Both the position numbers and the translations under genes were made by a program. A stretch of DNA of 64,000 nucleotides from Scolanthus callimorphus (Eukaryota > Cnidaria > Anthozoa > Actiniaria > Edwardsiidae), in the NCBI GenBank assembly GCA_033964015.1, contig CM066916.1:31389404-31453403 (forward strand), in the 5' to 3' direction. The notes below the pieces were generated by a model. It was not told the origin of the DNA. It did not search any database and saw only the letters and a program-made list of their open reading frames with translations. Of the stretch, positions 33,951-44,101 are shown one piece after another. Numbering within the stretch: position 1 is the stretch's first letter; every line of letters starts with the position of its first letter.

Positions 33951-34307
33951 ATGTCTAGTTTCGTCGAGGTCTTGCTATTAACTCAAATTTTAATGATTGG
34001 GAAAATTGTTTGCCGAGCTCCGAGAATAGGCAGATTGTGCAATGTCAAAACGAAATGTACGCAGTGGTTTTACCGGAAAGGCAAAATTATTGCTGATACC
34101 TATTTCATTATTCTTTCCGTTCACTTTTCTAAAACCATTTTGGAGGAAATTTGTTATTACTGTAATAACAAAGGGTTGAATTCCACAGCAAATGGAAATC
34201 ATATTGCTTACTGCGAAAATTCTGATTTACCCAAATTCGTATATTTACCTAAATACACACCCACTTTCCGCACAGGATATATAAGGACACTCTTTCATTT
34301 TAATTAA
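33951..34307 (+). CDS. Possible small secreted Cys-containing protein (hypothetical)
   Basis: 118 residues beginning with a hydrophobic stretch (MSSFVEVLLLTQILMIGKIV) that could be a signal peptide with cleavage near residue 21. It is followed by a region with paired Cys residues (C30, C36 and later CYYCNN, YCEN). The composition is more protein-like than the chance ORFs nearby, with no long low-complexity run. No family is recognised. It could be a complete small secreted protein or a first exon continuing beyond an unrecognised donor. Confidence 0.35.
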   Translation: MSSFVEVLLLTQILMIGKIVCRAPRIGRLCNVKTKCTQWFYRKGKIIADTYFIILSVHFSKTILEEICYYCNNKGLNSTANGNHIAYCENSDLPKFVYLPKYTPTFRTGYIRTLFHFN

Positions 34308-34520
34308 GCGTTAGAGCAAAACCTTCTACAATCTCGTTCCCAGAGCGCGCATACAACAACAGATTTATTTAACTCTTCAAGTTTACATTGCAAAAAAAGA
34401 GAATAGGATAAGAGACCATGCTTAGAGTTCTGCTAACCTAGAACTAACTAAAAAGCTAATCGCGGTGACGAGCCATATGTTTTAGTCAGCGCCAAGTTAT
34501 GGAACCTTATATGATTTATA
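34308..34520. other. Non-coding stretch
   Basis: No feature recognised. Confidence 0.3.
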
Positions 34521-34760
34521 GGCGAAATAGAGCATGCGTGATTTTGGGAGAGACACGCGAACGTTAAAACGACTTCCACGAGCCACACGCGAGTTGTTCA
34601 GCAACTCTCCGAGTGTCTCTCCCAACATCAAGTGCTCGATTTTGCCTCTAAAGTAAAATAAAATGCTTTTATAATATAGCTATTACTTTATCGCTGAAAT
34701 AGAGCATAGTTTTTAGCCAATCAGAGCGCGCGTCATATGAAAGCTATATCATAAATCATT
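34521..34760. mobile_element. Palindromic MITE, family also at 59704-59848
   Basis: GCGAAATAGAGCATGCGTGA and TTTTGGGAGAGACAC pair with GTGTCTCTCCCAACA and AGTGCTCGATTTTGCC. The following 34655-34760 (ATAATATAGCTATTAC ... GAAAGCTATATCATAAAT) is a second inverted segment that resembles 59600-59700. Confidence 0.65.
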
Positions 34761-36699
34761 CTAAAAAAAATCAGTTGTTTTAGGAAGAGCAGTGCAGCAA
34801 AGGCATCGCTTTTTTAAAACAGTATGATCACCACATAGCCTGTTACTTTACCAATGTGGAGTGAATGCAGATACCATCGGATGAGTGTGGACGGTGTGAA
34901 TTCAATTTACTTACGCTAAGTGTGGACGGAGGAATGTTTGAATCCGGAAAGAAAAAGTTTCGGATTCAAACAACATCTAGACACGTGTGTACGGGGTTTC
35001 AAAGTACTATTTAATTGTTACGACAGTGTTTGTTATATCCTTTTTAGTATAGTTTTAGTTTTCTTTCATGTTATCCTATTTTATAAAATACGGCTTGTTT
35101 TATTTTATAAAAAGTGTATTTCAGACTTCTGAATTAAAGTCTTAGTCTTTATAAAACCATCTATCTATCCATGAATTTCAGAGCGAATTTCATGACTGCA
35201 GTAAAACAAATTCTGAATAAAACCTATTGGAGTGTTTACAAAGTAATTCCGAATTACTCACGACAGTCATCTAAAATTCGCAGTTTGTAATAAAATCATT
35301 ACTTCATGTTGCTGATGCATTATTAATCGCACGTTATTCTATTTTTTTTATTTAGTCCTTAGTTGAACAGTGCTATATGAATGTGTATGATTGTATGTGT
35401 ATGTATGATTGCAAAACAATTGTGCTCCATCGACTATGAAGAGTATATGAGTGTATATCTGATTTAAATTAATGCTTATAACTGCGGTATATGAATGGAA
35501 ATAAAATTATCATCGCTCTTGAAATGCAAACTAAAGGATCACTATACATTAGAAGAACTATATATTACAAGAACCGAAGAAATATCCTTGAACGGAAATC
35601 GAAGCCATTATCTCCGCGATGCCGGTTCGCTGCCCTCCACTGAGCTATGAAGCCTGATATGGTTGCTAAGAATAAATGTTGAATGTATATCTTTCAGCGT
35701 GCTTAAATATACGTATGCCATAAAATACCACACTTTTTTAAAGATAAGATTGCATCATCATCTTTATACAGAAGCTACATTGGCTAGTTTGAACAAACTA
35801 TACCAAAAAACCCTGCATGACACAGACAAGAACTAAACATCAGAACATAGAAAGGAAACAATAAATCATTAATTATTGAAGGAAATCCCATTATTTATTA
35901 AGAATGCAATCATTTCGATTATGTAAGAACACTTTGTATGAGAACGTCGAGACGGAAATATGCCCCAAAATCAAGACCAGATTCCCAGTCTTTACTTTCC
36001 CATACTTTTAATCTGAAAAAGGGGTTAAGATTTTGAAAACCTTAATAAAATCTTATTAATAAAATCTGTATCAAAACAACATAAGTAACGCGGGGGTATA
36101 GTAAACAACTATTGGTTGCTGTTTTTATTAGTTGATATTTGCAGTCAGATTCAAGATGTGTCGTGATTAATTAATTAAAATAAATTTGGCAGTAGCAAAT
36201 AACGATAAATTAAAACGAGTTCATAATTCAGGGGCATCCAATGAAACTAGCGTAGAATAATAACATCTTAAAAGTTTTCATCTGTTCTGATTTAATTCAA
36301 AGTTGAGACTCCAGGGATTCTAAATTTCTAGGGATCCAAAACAGATTCTCCGAGAATGTCGGCCTGAATTGATGTCCGAAAATTTTTGGTGACCCTTTTA
36401 TCGATAGGGTGCCAAAACAATTCAATAATTGAAACTCAAGGATCATAATCAAAAGATGCAAAAATTAACGGGTCGAGATATATTGTGGCAAATATTGTCG
36501 ATTGGTTCCTTTGATAATTAGTAGTCTATCATGGTAGGCTTAACGGTTGATGATGTTTTCAGGTTTCTAATGCGTGTAACCGCAACCAGCTAAACAAAAC
36601 AGTTAGAGGTCCATGGTATTTGTATTAAGGATGCCGTATCAACAAGATCATTATAACCAGAAGGACTCTAGTGTGTTGATTCAGCAAGGTCTTCTTTGC
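34761..36699. other. Non-coding stretch, no gene seen
   Basis: Nearly 2 kb of AT-rich sequence. On - near 35595-35655 there is a weakly tRNA-like string (TAGCTCAGTGGAGGG, later GGCTTCGATTTCC), but the B box is poor. No coding exon is supported. Confidence 0.4.
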
Positions 36700-37350
36700 C
36701 CTTTTACACATCTTGGCCTAATCAGAAAGGACGAAAAGAGAACCTACCTTTGTCCCTGTTATGTATGACAGTTATCCTGTAGAAGTTTTCTCCTCCTTGT
36801 GTCTCCCTTCTGTGCTTTGAGAAATGTTTATATGACAATATACCTCAACAAGGGAATGCAAGGGGCTTTGCCGTGATTTTTCATGAACAGTAATATCAAG
36901 AATATTTGCAAGGCTGTCTGTTAACATGAGCCTCATCACAAAGGAATAGAAATCCTTCTTTGGCCCTGTTGTATACATCACAATCAACCTGGTTCGGCTG
37001 GTTAAGTACAGGAATAGGCGTGGAGAAGTCTCCGCCTTGTGGTTCCATAAAGATTGTATTTGAAGAGAAACCTCAGCAAGGGAATGCAACAAAGGGCCTT
37101 GGCCGTGGTGTTTCGCCAACAACAGTAATCAAGCATATTTATAAACTCGTATTTAACTATCATTAGCCTAATCACAAAGGAAGAGAAAACCGTTTTTGGC
37201 ACTTTTATACGTCACAATCAGGCTGGTTAACCTGTGGGGATATGCGATTGTAGAGGTTTCTCATGGTCCCCTTCTCATTGTCGTTGGGTAATGTGTTTAG
37301 TGAAGAATAACCTCAACAAAGGAGCTAACATAAAGCTCCATCAAGGGTTC
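36700..37350. repeat. Diverged tandem repeat, about three units of 235 bp
   Basis: CCTCAACAAGGGAATGCAAG (36843), CCTCAGCAAGGGAATGCAAC (37073) and CCTCAACAAAGGAGCTAAC (37311) mark successive units. CATCACAAAGGAATAGAAA / AATCACAAAGGAAGAGAAAA and CATCACAATCAACCTGG / CGTCACAATCAGGCTGG recur at the same spacing. The antisense ORFs at 36772-37202 are carried by the repeat. Confidence 0.65.
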
Positions 37351-37626
37351 TTAAACAGCAATAATCGCGAATAACAAGGATCGAGACCTTTTTGCTAAAC
37401 ACTTTTTGTGGACTTTGTCTATTGTCTATGTCAATATTATGTTTTTGCCATATTTGTAGCAGCCTCAGCAAAATTATTCCTTACATCTTCAAGTACGGCT
37501 GCCCTTCAAGATAGCTCTGAAACTTACACTTCCTGCGTGGATGCTTTGTTTTCCTTAGAAGAGCTCTTTTATCGTTTGCCGAGTTACTACTCCGTGAAGT
37601 GATCTGCCACGGACCCCAATTATACC

Positions 37627-39282
37627 ATGTCTAAAAATAGAAAGGATGGAAAGATACTGAATGAAGTAACATTCAAATTACCTAACATCAAGCTGGACCC
37701 ACTACAAAAAACGAGACAGCGGAAAGGACGGTTAACTAATCAGGATGTATCTGGCACCGATTCCAAGAAAACGCGGAGGTCAAGCATGGATTTCCTCTCG
37801 CTGCCCACGGCGCGACCACCAAGCACTACTTTACCGCCTATTAGTCCCAGGTATCTGCGCGAGGGGTCTTGGGAGAGCGGTAGTGAGGACGGCGGTTATG
37901 ATACGGATCTAGAAACTATTGAGCCGATTGTGTTTGTCCACGCCCCTCCCCGCTATGACATGACATGCAGGGAACTATATCTGGATATCTGTGCTCAGCA
38001 TGGAATATGTCCCTGTTCGAGGTTCCTACGTGAGCATGACTCAGACTGCGTCAACTTGGCTCATTACGGCCTTGGCAACAACGGTGTAATGGCGGTTGCT
38101 AAGGCACTTGAGCGTAATCTCAAAGTGACTATTCTGAATCTGTATGATAATGGAATTGAATACAAAGGAGCTGAGTGCTTAGGTAGAATGCTGAGTATGA
38201 ACTGCTTTATAACGCATCTGAACCTGTCCGAAAATAGAATTGGCACTCAAGGTATTGTAGCAATTGGGCGAATGCTAATGGAGAACGCTTCTCTAACCTT
38301 TATGAACCTCGCAAACTGCGGAATCAGTGGCAGAGATATGAAGGAGTTTTGCCGTGCGCTTGGGTCCAGTCCTCCGTTAAAAACGTTATTGTTCCATTCA
38401 AATGACTTGTCTGACCACGGTTCATCGCTGATGGCGGACGCGTTAAGTACAAATGCCACATTAGAAACATTGGACCTCTCCTGGAATAATATTCGTATAT
38501 TTGCCGCAAAAGAGATCGCCCGTGGGCTGAAGGGGAATCGGACCATACGGGATTTGGATTTGTCATGGAACACATTCCAAGACCGCGGCGCCATGGCACT
38601 GCAGGCCTATCTGGCCAGTAATACGAGCCTGCAAGTCCTGGACATCACCAATTGTGGTATTCACATCAAAGGCGCGGGGGCAATCGCGTCTGGTCTTGGT
38701 GCCAACAGGCGGCTTGAGGTGCTGAAGATTGGCAGGAACCCCTTCCAGAGCGCCGGCGTGCCCCTCCTACTAGAGGCAGTGCGGTTGAATGAGCGCAGCC
38801 GCATGAGGGAACTGATACTGGATGGGATCGTCTTCCTGGACGACGCGGAGTATGAGCTAGCAAGGCTCTTGCAGCAAAGACCCTCGTTTAGTTGTTCCTG
38901 GGCCAGCAGTATCCGAGGTGGCCACGTGTGGCCAAAGGGGTTCTCGAAACCTCACGAATTAGATGTCTTTCTCAATTTTGTACGTAACATGGGATTCCGT
39001 CTAGTGGACCTGTTTATGATCCTGGCCAAGGACAACCAAGTGATGAAGGTCACGAAGGATGAGTTCGTGATAGGACTGAAAAAGCTGAACGCGCCTCTAA
39101 AGGATGACCAAATCCGCCTGATATTTGACACTCTTGATATGGACAAGAATGGGACACTCGACTTCCAGGAGTTCTTTGTCATGCGCAGTCACACGCTCAA
39201 GAAGTACGTGCGGAAAATCATAGAGAAAGCGCACGCCATACAAGAACAAGAACGTATGAAAAAAATCATTCCTGAAATTTAG
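37627..39282 (+). CDS. LRRC74-like leucine-rich repeat protein with C-terminal EF-hand
   Basis: A 551-residue intronless ORF. Residues 1-105 are basic, then acidic and probably disordered. Residues 110-165 (ELYLDICAQHGICPCSRFL, then LAHYGLGNNGVMAVAKAL) match the start of LRRC74-type proteins. About 165-420 hold eight or so ribonuclease-inhibitor-type LRRs of 28-29 residues with L-L-N-I phasing (LNLYDNGI, LNLSENRI, LDLSWNNI, LDLSWNTF, LDITNCGI). About 445-520 hold an EF-hand pair: the first loop (469-480) lacks the normal ligands, and the second, DMDKNGTLDFQE (504-515), is canonical for calcium binding. The C terminus is a basic helix. It has no signal peptide or membrane segment, so it is cytosolic; a Ca-responsive scaffold role is an inference. 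The absence of introns is notable if homologues are spliced. Confidence 0.9.
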   Translation: MSKNRKDGKILNEVTFKLPNIKLDPLQKTRQRKGRLTNQDVSGTDSKKTRRSSMDFLSLPTARPPSTTLPPISPRYLREGSWESGSEDGGYDTDLETIEPIVFVHAPPRYDMTCRELYLDICAQHGICPCSRFLREHDSDCVNLAHYGLGNNGVMAVAKALERNLKVTILNLYDNGIEYKGAECLGRMLSMNCFITHLNLSENRIGTQGIVAIGRMLMENASLTFMNLANCGISGRDMKEFCRALGSSPPLKTLLFHSNDLSDHGSSLMADALSTNATLETLDLSWNNIRIFAAKEIARGLKGNRTIRDLDLSWNTFQDRGAMALQAYLASNTSLQVLDITNCGIHIKGAGAIASGLGANRRLEVLKIGRNPFQSAGVPLLLEAVRLNERSRMRELILDGIVFLDDAEYELARLLQQRPSFSCSWASSIRGGHVWPKGFSKPHELDVFLNFVRNMGFRLVDLFMILAKDNQVMKVTKDEFVIGLKKLNAPLKDDQIRLIFDTLDMDKNGTLDFQEFFVMRSHTLKKYVRKIIEKAHAIQEQERMKKIIPEI

Positions 39283-39339
39283 ATCATATGGAAAGCAATT
39301 GCGAACACCATACATGCGGCATATGAAGACATACATAGA

Positions 39340-39620
39340 GATAAATCATTTGTTGTAATCATATGATCATGTATAGACAGATCATATATATATCATATGA
39401 ATTTTTGAAGTGCTATACATCATATACAAAGCATGATGTCTTGCCATAAATTATATATAAATTATACGATTTCGTGAAGTGCCATTCCCCATGTACAAAT
39501 CATTACATTGTGTCGTCAAATGCCAAGCATACATTATATATAAAGCATGTAATGACATGCAATTCATCATTTATAAATCATATAGTAGCTTGTCATACCA
39601 TGTATAAATGATATGTCGGG
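39340..39620. repeat. AT-rich degenerate repeat 3' of the LRRC74-like gene
   Basis: Imperfect repeats of ATCATATG, ATGTATAAAT and TATATATAA-type words, with AAGTGCCAT/AAGTGCTAT near 39410 and 39476. It probably overlaps the 3' UTR or flank of the LRR gene. Confidence 0.45.
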
Positions 39621-39642
39621 ACGTGTTATATCTCACGCCAAT

Positions 39643-39930
39643 AGACCAATCACAGTCCTGCAAGATTTGAGATCAAATATTAAAGGATCCGTCTCACCTG
39701 CCCATAATGCATTGCTTTATTTTTGTTCGCATGATTTATTGCGCATCAGAAACTCTGACTTAATGCAAAGGAATTCTACTAATACGAGTTTTCTTGCGCT
39801 TTTTGTACAGTAAAATGCTCTAACCTGAACACTTTTTATCAAATCTCTGTCATCGGAAATGACAGCAAAGCAATGCATTATGGGCAGGCTATCAAGATCT
39901 AGACCAATATATAACCCAGCTGTGCAATTA
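39643..39930. mobile_element. MITE-like inverted repeat
   Basis: CCTGCCCATAATGCATTGCT (39698) is inverted as AGCAATGCATTATGGGCAGG (to 39888). The outer sequences GATTTGAGATC and ATCAAGATCTAGACCAAT give weaker pairing to the edges. Confidence 0.6.
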
Positions 39931-41427
39931 TTTACTGTTGTAATCATCTTCCAGTTCGCATGACTTTTTTCTCTCACCGTCTACAATTAAACATTAAATA
40001 TTCAAGACGTAATTTTTCATTTTGTATTTGCTGAAGCTCTCAGCTGTAATAGAGTATAATTAATTATACATTTTCGAATTTAGGCTTAAAGGGGCACTTG
40101 AACGCTTAATTATTGTACAACCTGTCAAAAAATAAGTATAATTCAAATCACCAAAATACATTTAAGTTTACAGGGAATAACCAAAATCATCATAGTTCAG
40201 ATTCAGACCTTTTAACTGTAAATCAATACAAATCTATAGTGTTTTTATCTATTATCAAGAGGATTGAATTGGATTGCGATTTTAATTATTAGCCTTTTGA
40301 CAAGTTCCCTTTTGAACAGGTTCTTATTTTTAGAGGTTATCGTAGTGTAACCATTGGCAGAAATATGGTAGTACCAACACATAATGGTTTAGTATTTTCA
40401 ACAATAAAGATTTCTTGCCTTGTTTGCTAAACAACAAACAGAAGAAAAATATGCATAACATGTTTCTCACACAATTAAAATCCAGATTGATAAAAAGTGA
40501 ATGAAAATTTGAGTGATTATTTTTGTATAAGAACTTATTTTACTTTAACAGGTTCTTATATCTTGGGTAATGAAAGGCAAATTTCAGCCTCTAAGTTGGT
40601 AAATTACTAGGTTCTTAACGGGTTTTACTGTTCAAAATTATATCAAAATTATAAATAATAGTCATTTGTTGTCTACGCGATCAGGGACGCGTATTTAGGG
40701 GGGAATTTTCTCTGGAGATTTCTCTGGAGATTTTCTCATACATTTACTGTATTTGCTGAAGGAAATTTGCAATTTATGGTCCCTATATTCTCACTATCAA
40801 GCCCCCATTTCTGAAATTTCTGGATCCGCCCCTGGCAATTCCTTGTAAAAACTTTTTATTAAGTGCCCGAATGATCGAGACTTCCCTTGCCTGCCGTTCA
40901 ATTCGTAAAACGGTTTTCGTATGTTAGCCATAACTATTTGGTAATCAATATGAAATCACTCCTACAGGCTATATTCAGAACTGGTGTAATCACCTCGCGA
41001 TTGCTTTCATCACACTCAATTATTGGAGCACCGCTCTAATCGTGACTAAATCAGAAACATGCCATCTGCATGGTTCCCAAGTTGCCTACGGAGCCCTATA
41101 TCCAGCATGAATTTAATTTGATGATTCTACTAGCTTCCACTTCATATATACCTTGCAGATTGCTTTTTAATCGATTCCGATTAGCATGGAAAATCATAGA
41201 AACTCTGGTTAGCGCAGGAGAAAGGCTAAAACAACCTAGCCCTCTTAAAGCAGTCTAGTCTAAATTTCTCATTTTGTGTTTTTGATTTCTTATATCTTTC
41301 CGTCAGCACTGCTCCAGCTGAGCTAACCTTTGAAGCACGCAAGTCACATGAACGTTTTGTTTCAGGTAAATCCTTTAACTGGCATTCTGTTTACCACAAC
41401 ATGAAACATTTTATTAAAAGTAATTCC
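39931..41427. other. Non-coding stretch, no complete gene seen
   Basis: At 40545-40630 AACAGGTTCTTATAT ... AGGTTCTTAACGGGTTTTACTG is a degraded relative of the MITE at 24008-24152. Otherwise AT-rich with no supported exon. Confidence 0.4.
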
Positions 41428-41791
41428 CAAATTCCCAGCTCCACAATTATAACAGAGCCTTGGTACGCCTTGTTACAATTTGAATTCATATACCAAGACT
41501 CACACTCATGATATATTTATTTCAGCAGCCGCACCAACAAGAGACTGCTTCAATTCCCAAAATCGATATGGATGCGTTATCATGGGAGGACGAGAATAGC
41601 TCATATGCGCAAATTCCCAGCTCCACAATTATAACAGAGCCTTGGTACGCCTTGTTACAATTTGAATTCATATACCAAGACTCACACTCATGATATATTT
41701 ATTTCAGCAGCCGCACCAACAAGAGACTGCTTCAATTCCCAAAATCGATATGGATGCGTTATCATGGGAGGACGAGAATAGCTCATATGCG
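41428..41791. repeat. Perfect 182-bp tandem duplication in a GPCR 5' region
   Basis: 41428-41609 and 41610-41791 appear identical. Each unit carries an acceptor-like TATATTTATTTCAG, a short leader and the start of a receptor ORF (ATGGATGCGTTATCATGGG) to the codons for SSYA. 182 is not a multiple of three, so the copies are out of frame with each other. Confidence 0.9.
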
Positions 41792-41918
41792 CTTTCGACG
41801 TTTGGCTTCAAGGCGACGAGTAAGAATAAGGGTACTGTCCTTATATTGTCTGGCTTATGGCAAAACAACATCACAGCCTTCATAGCCGTGATATGCTTAT
41901 TTGTGCTCGTTGTCTTTG
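41750..41918 (+). pseudogene. GPCR N-terminal fragment (cluster family)
   Basis: From ATG at 41750 the frame reads MDALSWEDENSSYAL ... KGTVLILSGLWQNNITAFIA then VICLFVLVVF. This is colinear with residues 1-57 of the receptor at 56201-57295 (MDVLPLEDENNSYAL ... GTVLILSGLWQNDITAFIS). Similarity stops abruptly near 41918, inside TM1. The following sequence is a dispersed repeat, so TM1-TM7 are missing. The splice acceptor plus leader is retained upstream. It is on + while the other cluster receptors are on -. Confidence 0.8.
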
Positions 41919-41959
41919 ATTGGTCAATGCCAAGAGCTGTGACGTAATCCGATACAAAC

Positions 41960-42235
41960 AGACTTGTCAGATCCTAAGGGGAGGTAAAACGAGCAACAAA
42001 AACGATCGCAACATTGTTGCCAAACGAGTTGAAGAGCGATGCTGCACGTTTTGCCACCTGACCAAGCAACATGTCTCGCAACAAATCACAAATTTGTTGC
42101 AAACCAAATTCCCTTCGCCGTGGTAAAACGAGCAACAACGAGAAGTTTTGTTGCAGAAAGTAGGACGGACTTCTACGTTCTGCGTTCTGCAACACTATTT
42201 TTCAAATTGCAACATGCCCATTTGTTGCGAGACAA
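41960..42235. repeat. Dispersed repeat abutting the truncated GPCR
   Basis: GAGGTAAAACGAGCAACAAA, then AACATTGTTGCCAAACGAG and CACCTGACCAAGCAACATGT match 16255-16375. The words AACAAATT and TTGTTGC recur, giving partial inverted symmetry. It is probably a mobile element that truncated the receptor copy. Confidence 0.6.
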
Positions 42236-43060
42236 ATTGTTTGATTACCATCTTAGTTGGAAAAGTCACATTTTCTAGGAAAATCAAACGAAGTGTTGGC
42301 ATGTTGTCTAAAATTAGACATTTCGTGCCAAACAGCTATACTGCACTCTTATTTATCCTTATCTGACTTACGTTGTTTCAATATGGGGTCAATGAGGGAA
42401 TTGTCCGAATCATAACCTTTTCAAATTTCAGAGCCCACTCTAGCCCACTCTTCCATCGTCTAGATATACTAAAGTTTGATGATTTGATATTTTTTGACAA
42501 TGCTCTTGTCATGCATGATTTCCACATGACCAGATTTTTACCATCTGTCTTTCATGATTTTTTTTACACCAGTAAGCACCATTCACTGTTACAACACAAG
42601 ATTGTCAGCAAACAATTCTTACTATCTCTCAACAATTAGGACGAATTATGGAAAATTTAATATCCGTTATGTTGGTGCTTAAGTATGGAACTCAATAAAA
42701 AACCCAAAGAAGAAATAACTTCAAGAAATTCCTTTAAAAAAATCATAAATGACTACAAATTGTACATACTTTATGTGTTTCTTTCTCCTATGCCCCTTGT
42801 TCTTGTTGTTTGATATCTGTTTTTGTCTTGTTCCCTGACTAAGATAGTAATTATTTCATTATTATTATTTGCTTTTTTCTTTTCAATATTGTACATTTGT
42901 ATATTTCTTTGTGTATTTTAGTCAACAAAATATTGACTAGTACCGTCTGGCCCAGCCACTTAAACTCGATTAGCTCTGCTATTTTTGAGTGGCTGTGTTC
43001 TCCAAAAATGTTATTCAGAGGACACAATAAATTATTTTGTTGTTATTAATATTGTTGTTT
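42236..43060 (+). pseudogene. Non-LTR retrotransposon RT C-terminal remnant and 3' tail
   Basis: Across frames and stops the + strand reads DYHLSWKSHIF, KRSVGMLSKIRHFVP, then the intact stretch 42373-42639 with FSNFRAHSSPLFHRLDILKF and DLIFFDNALVMHDFH. This order (SWKSHI ... KIRHFVP ... ITFS..HSSPLF..L.IL...D) is the known C-terminal end of CR1/L2/Jockey-like RTs in cnidarian genomes. Stops at 42363, 42640 and later show it is dead. The AT-rich 3' part to about 43060 (ACACAATAAATTATTTTG) looks like the element's 3' UTR. The 5.4-kb duplication begins inside it, at 42316. Confidence 0.7.
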
Positions 43061-43096
43061 GATATATTGCTTACATGCTTGGAAACCTTTTTGCTT

Positions 43097-44101
43097 TCAT
43101 ACTTTGCAGCGACAACATGCCTTTTTCAGTTCGCGTCGAAACTCGGCATTGTAAAACGAGTATAACAAAGGATTTATTACCGAGCTTGACATCTGTAACA
43201 TCATTGTCGCAAATGAGACAACCATAAACTGAGAAATGTCAGTGAAAATCAGAACATTGTAACGAGAAAGAACTACAACAAGCATATATGGTTCCCAGCA
43301 AACAACAAAACCAACCAGGACGAGAACGAGCATGCGCGCCGACTTTGCCTGCGATCTCATAGCGGCTCTGTTCACCAGTCCACTTCGAGAGCGACGCCTT
43401 AGGCTGATGAAGATTGCAAGGTATGTAAAAACAAGAATTACCATTGGGATCAGGAACGACATCACTTGGAATGTAATAATTGCGACATCTCCTAAAATAT
43501 CGGAACGAATGGTGCAAGTTCTAGATTTATAACTACTGGCTGTATTTACGTTAAGAAAATTCCGAGGTTCGCTTCTCCAATCCAACTCTGCGGCGTACAG
43601 AAAAACGGCTGAAACTAACGAGGAGTATGTCCATACAAGTAGAACCAAACGAGATGGCTTGGGACTTTTCCTTAGAGTCTTCAAGGGATGAACAATGTTT
43701 TGGTATCGATCGACAGCTATCACCACAAGACTGCTAAACACAAGAGCAGAACAAAGATTAGTCGCAAACGTTGTGAGTTTGCACAGGATGAAGTTGCTAT
43801 TAGCTGTTGTTTTCCCGAAGGCAAGGAAAAGAAGCCCGACCGCGACCACTCGGAATATCAGGTCTACAATGGCTAAGTGAGTTATAAAGAAGTTACTCAT
43901 GCTCTTTCGGTGCCGTCTAGAACGCATCATCACATAACAAATAAGTATGTTAAGCACAGTTCCTCCGACTTCACAAATAAACCATGCTACTACTGCAAGA
44001 AGTGCTAGAAGTATTATCTCCGTTTCTGCGGCGAAATAACTCATAATCTCTTCAGTTGAATTGAACGACATATTGTTATTGAAGAAAGTCAGTGCATCCA
44101 T
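43097..44101 (-). CDS. Rhodopsin-class GPCR (orphan, cluster family), copy 1
   Basis: 334 residues on -, intact. N-glycosylation sites at Asn10 and Asn14. GTVLN (47-51) and THLAIVDLIFR (74-84) in TM1/TM2. Cys107 and Cys196 for the extracellular disulfide. DRY (131-133) then QNIVHPLKTL. CWEP (269-271 region) in TM6 and NPLLY (310-314) in TM7, then SFYNAEFRREL for helix 8. The tail ends in CCRCKV, with likely palmitoylated cysteines. Loop 3 is short and basic (LRRRSRSG ... RSQAKSARML). It is most similar by eye to the receptors at 32.4, 56.2 and 60.1 kb, and is repeated without coding change at 48512-49516. The ligand is unknown; peptide or amine are both possible. Confidence 0.9.
   Translation of the reverse strand: MDALTFFNNNMSFNSTEEIMSYFAAETEIILLALLAVVAWFICEVGGTVLNILICYVMMRSRRHRKSMSNFFITHLAIVDLIFRVVAVGLLFLAFGKTTANSNFILCKLTTFATNLCSALVFSSLVVIAVDRYQNIVHPLKTLRKSPKPSRLVLLVWTYSSLVSAVFLYAAELDWRSEPRNFLNVNTASSYKSRTCTIRSDILGDVAIITFQVMSFLIPMVILVFTYLAIFISLRRRSRSGLVNRAAMRSQAKSARMLVLVLVGFVVCWEPYMLVVVLSRYNVLIFTDISQFMVVSFATMMLQMSSSVINPLLYSFYNAEFRRELKKACCRCKV

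Noticed and set aside
35595..35660. tRNA-like string on the - strand
   Set aside because: The A box is plausible but the B box (GGCTTCGATTTCC) is degenerate and no cloverleaf could be drawn.
36772..37202. Antisense ORFs resembling each other
   Set aside because: Their similarity comes from the 235-bp tandem repeat; no start context or domain.
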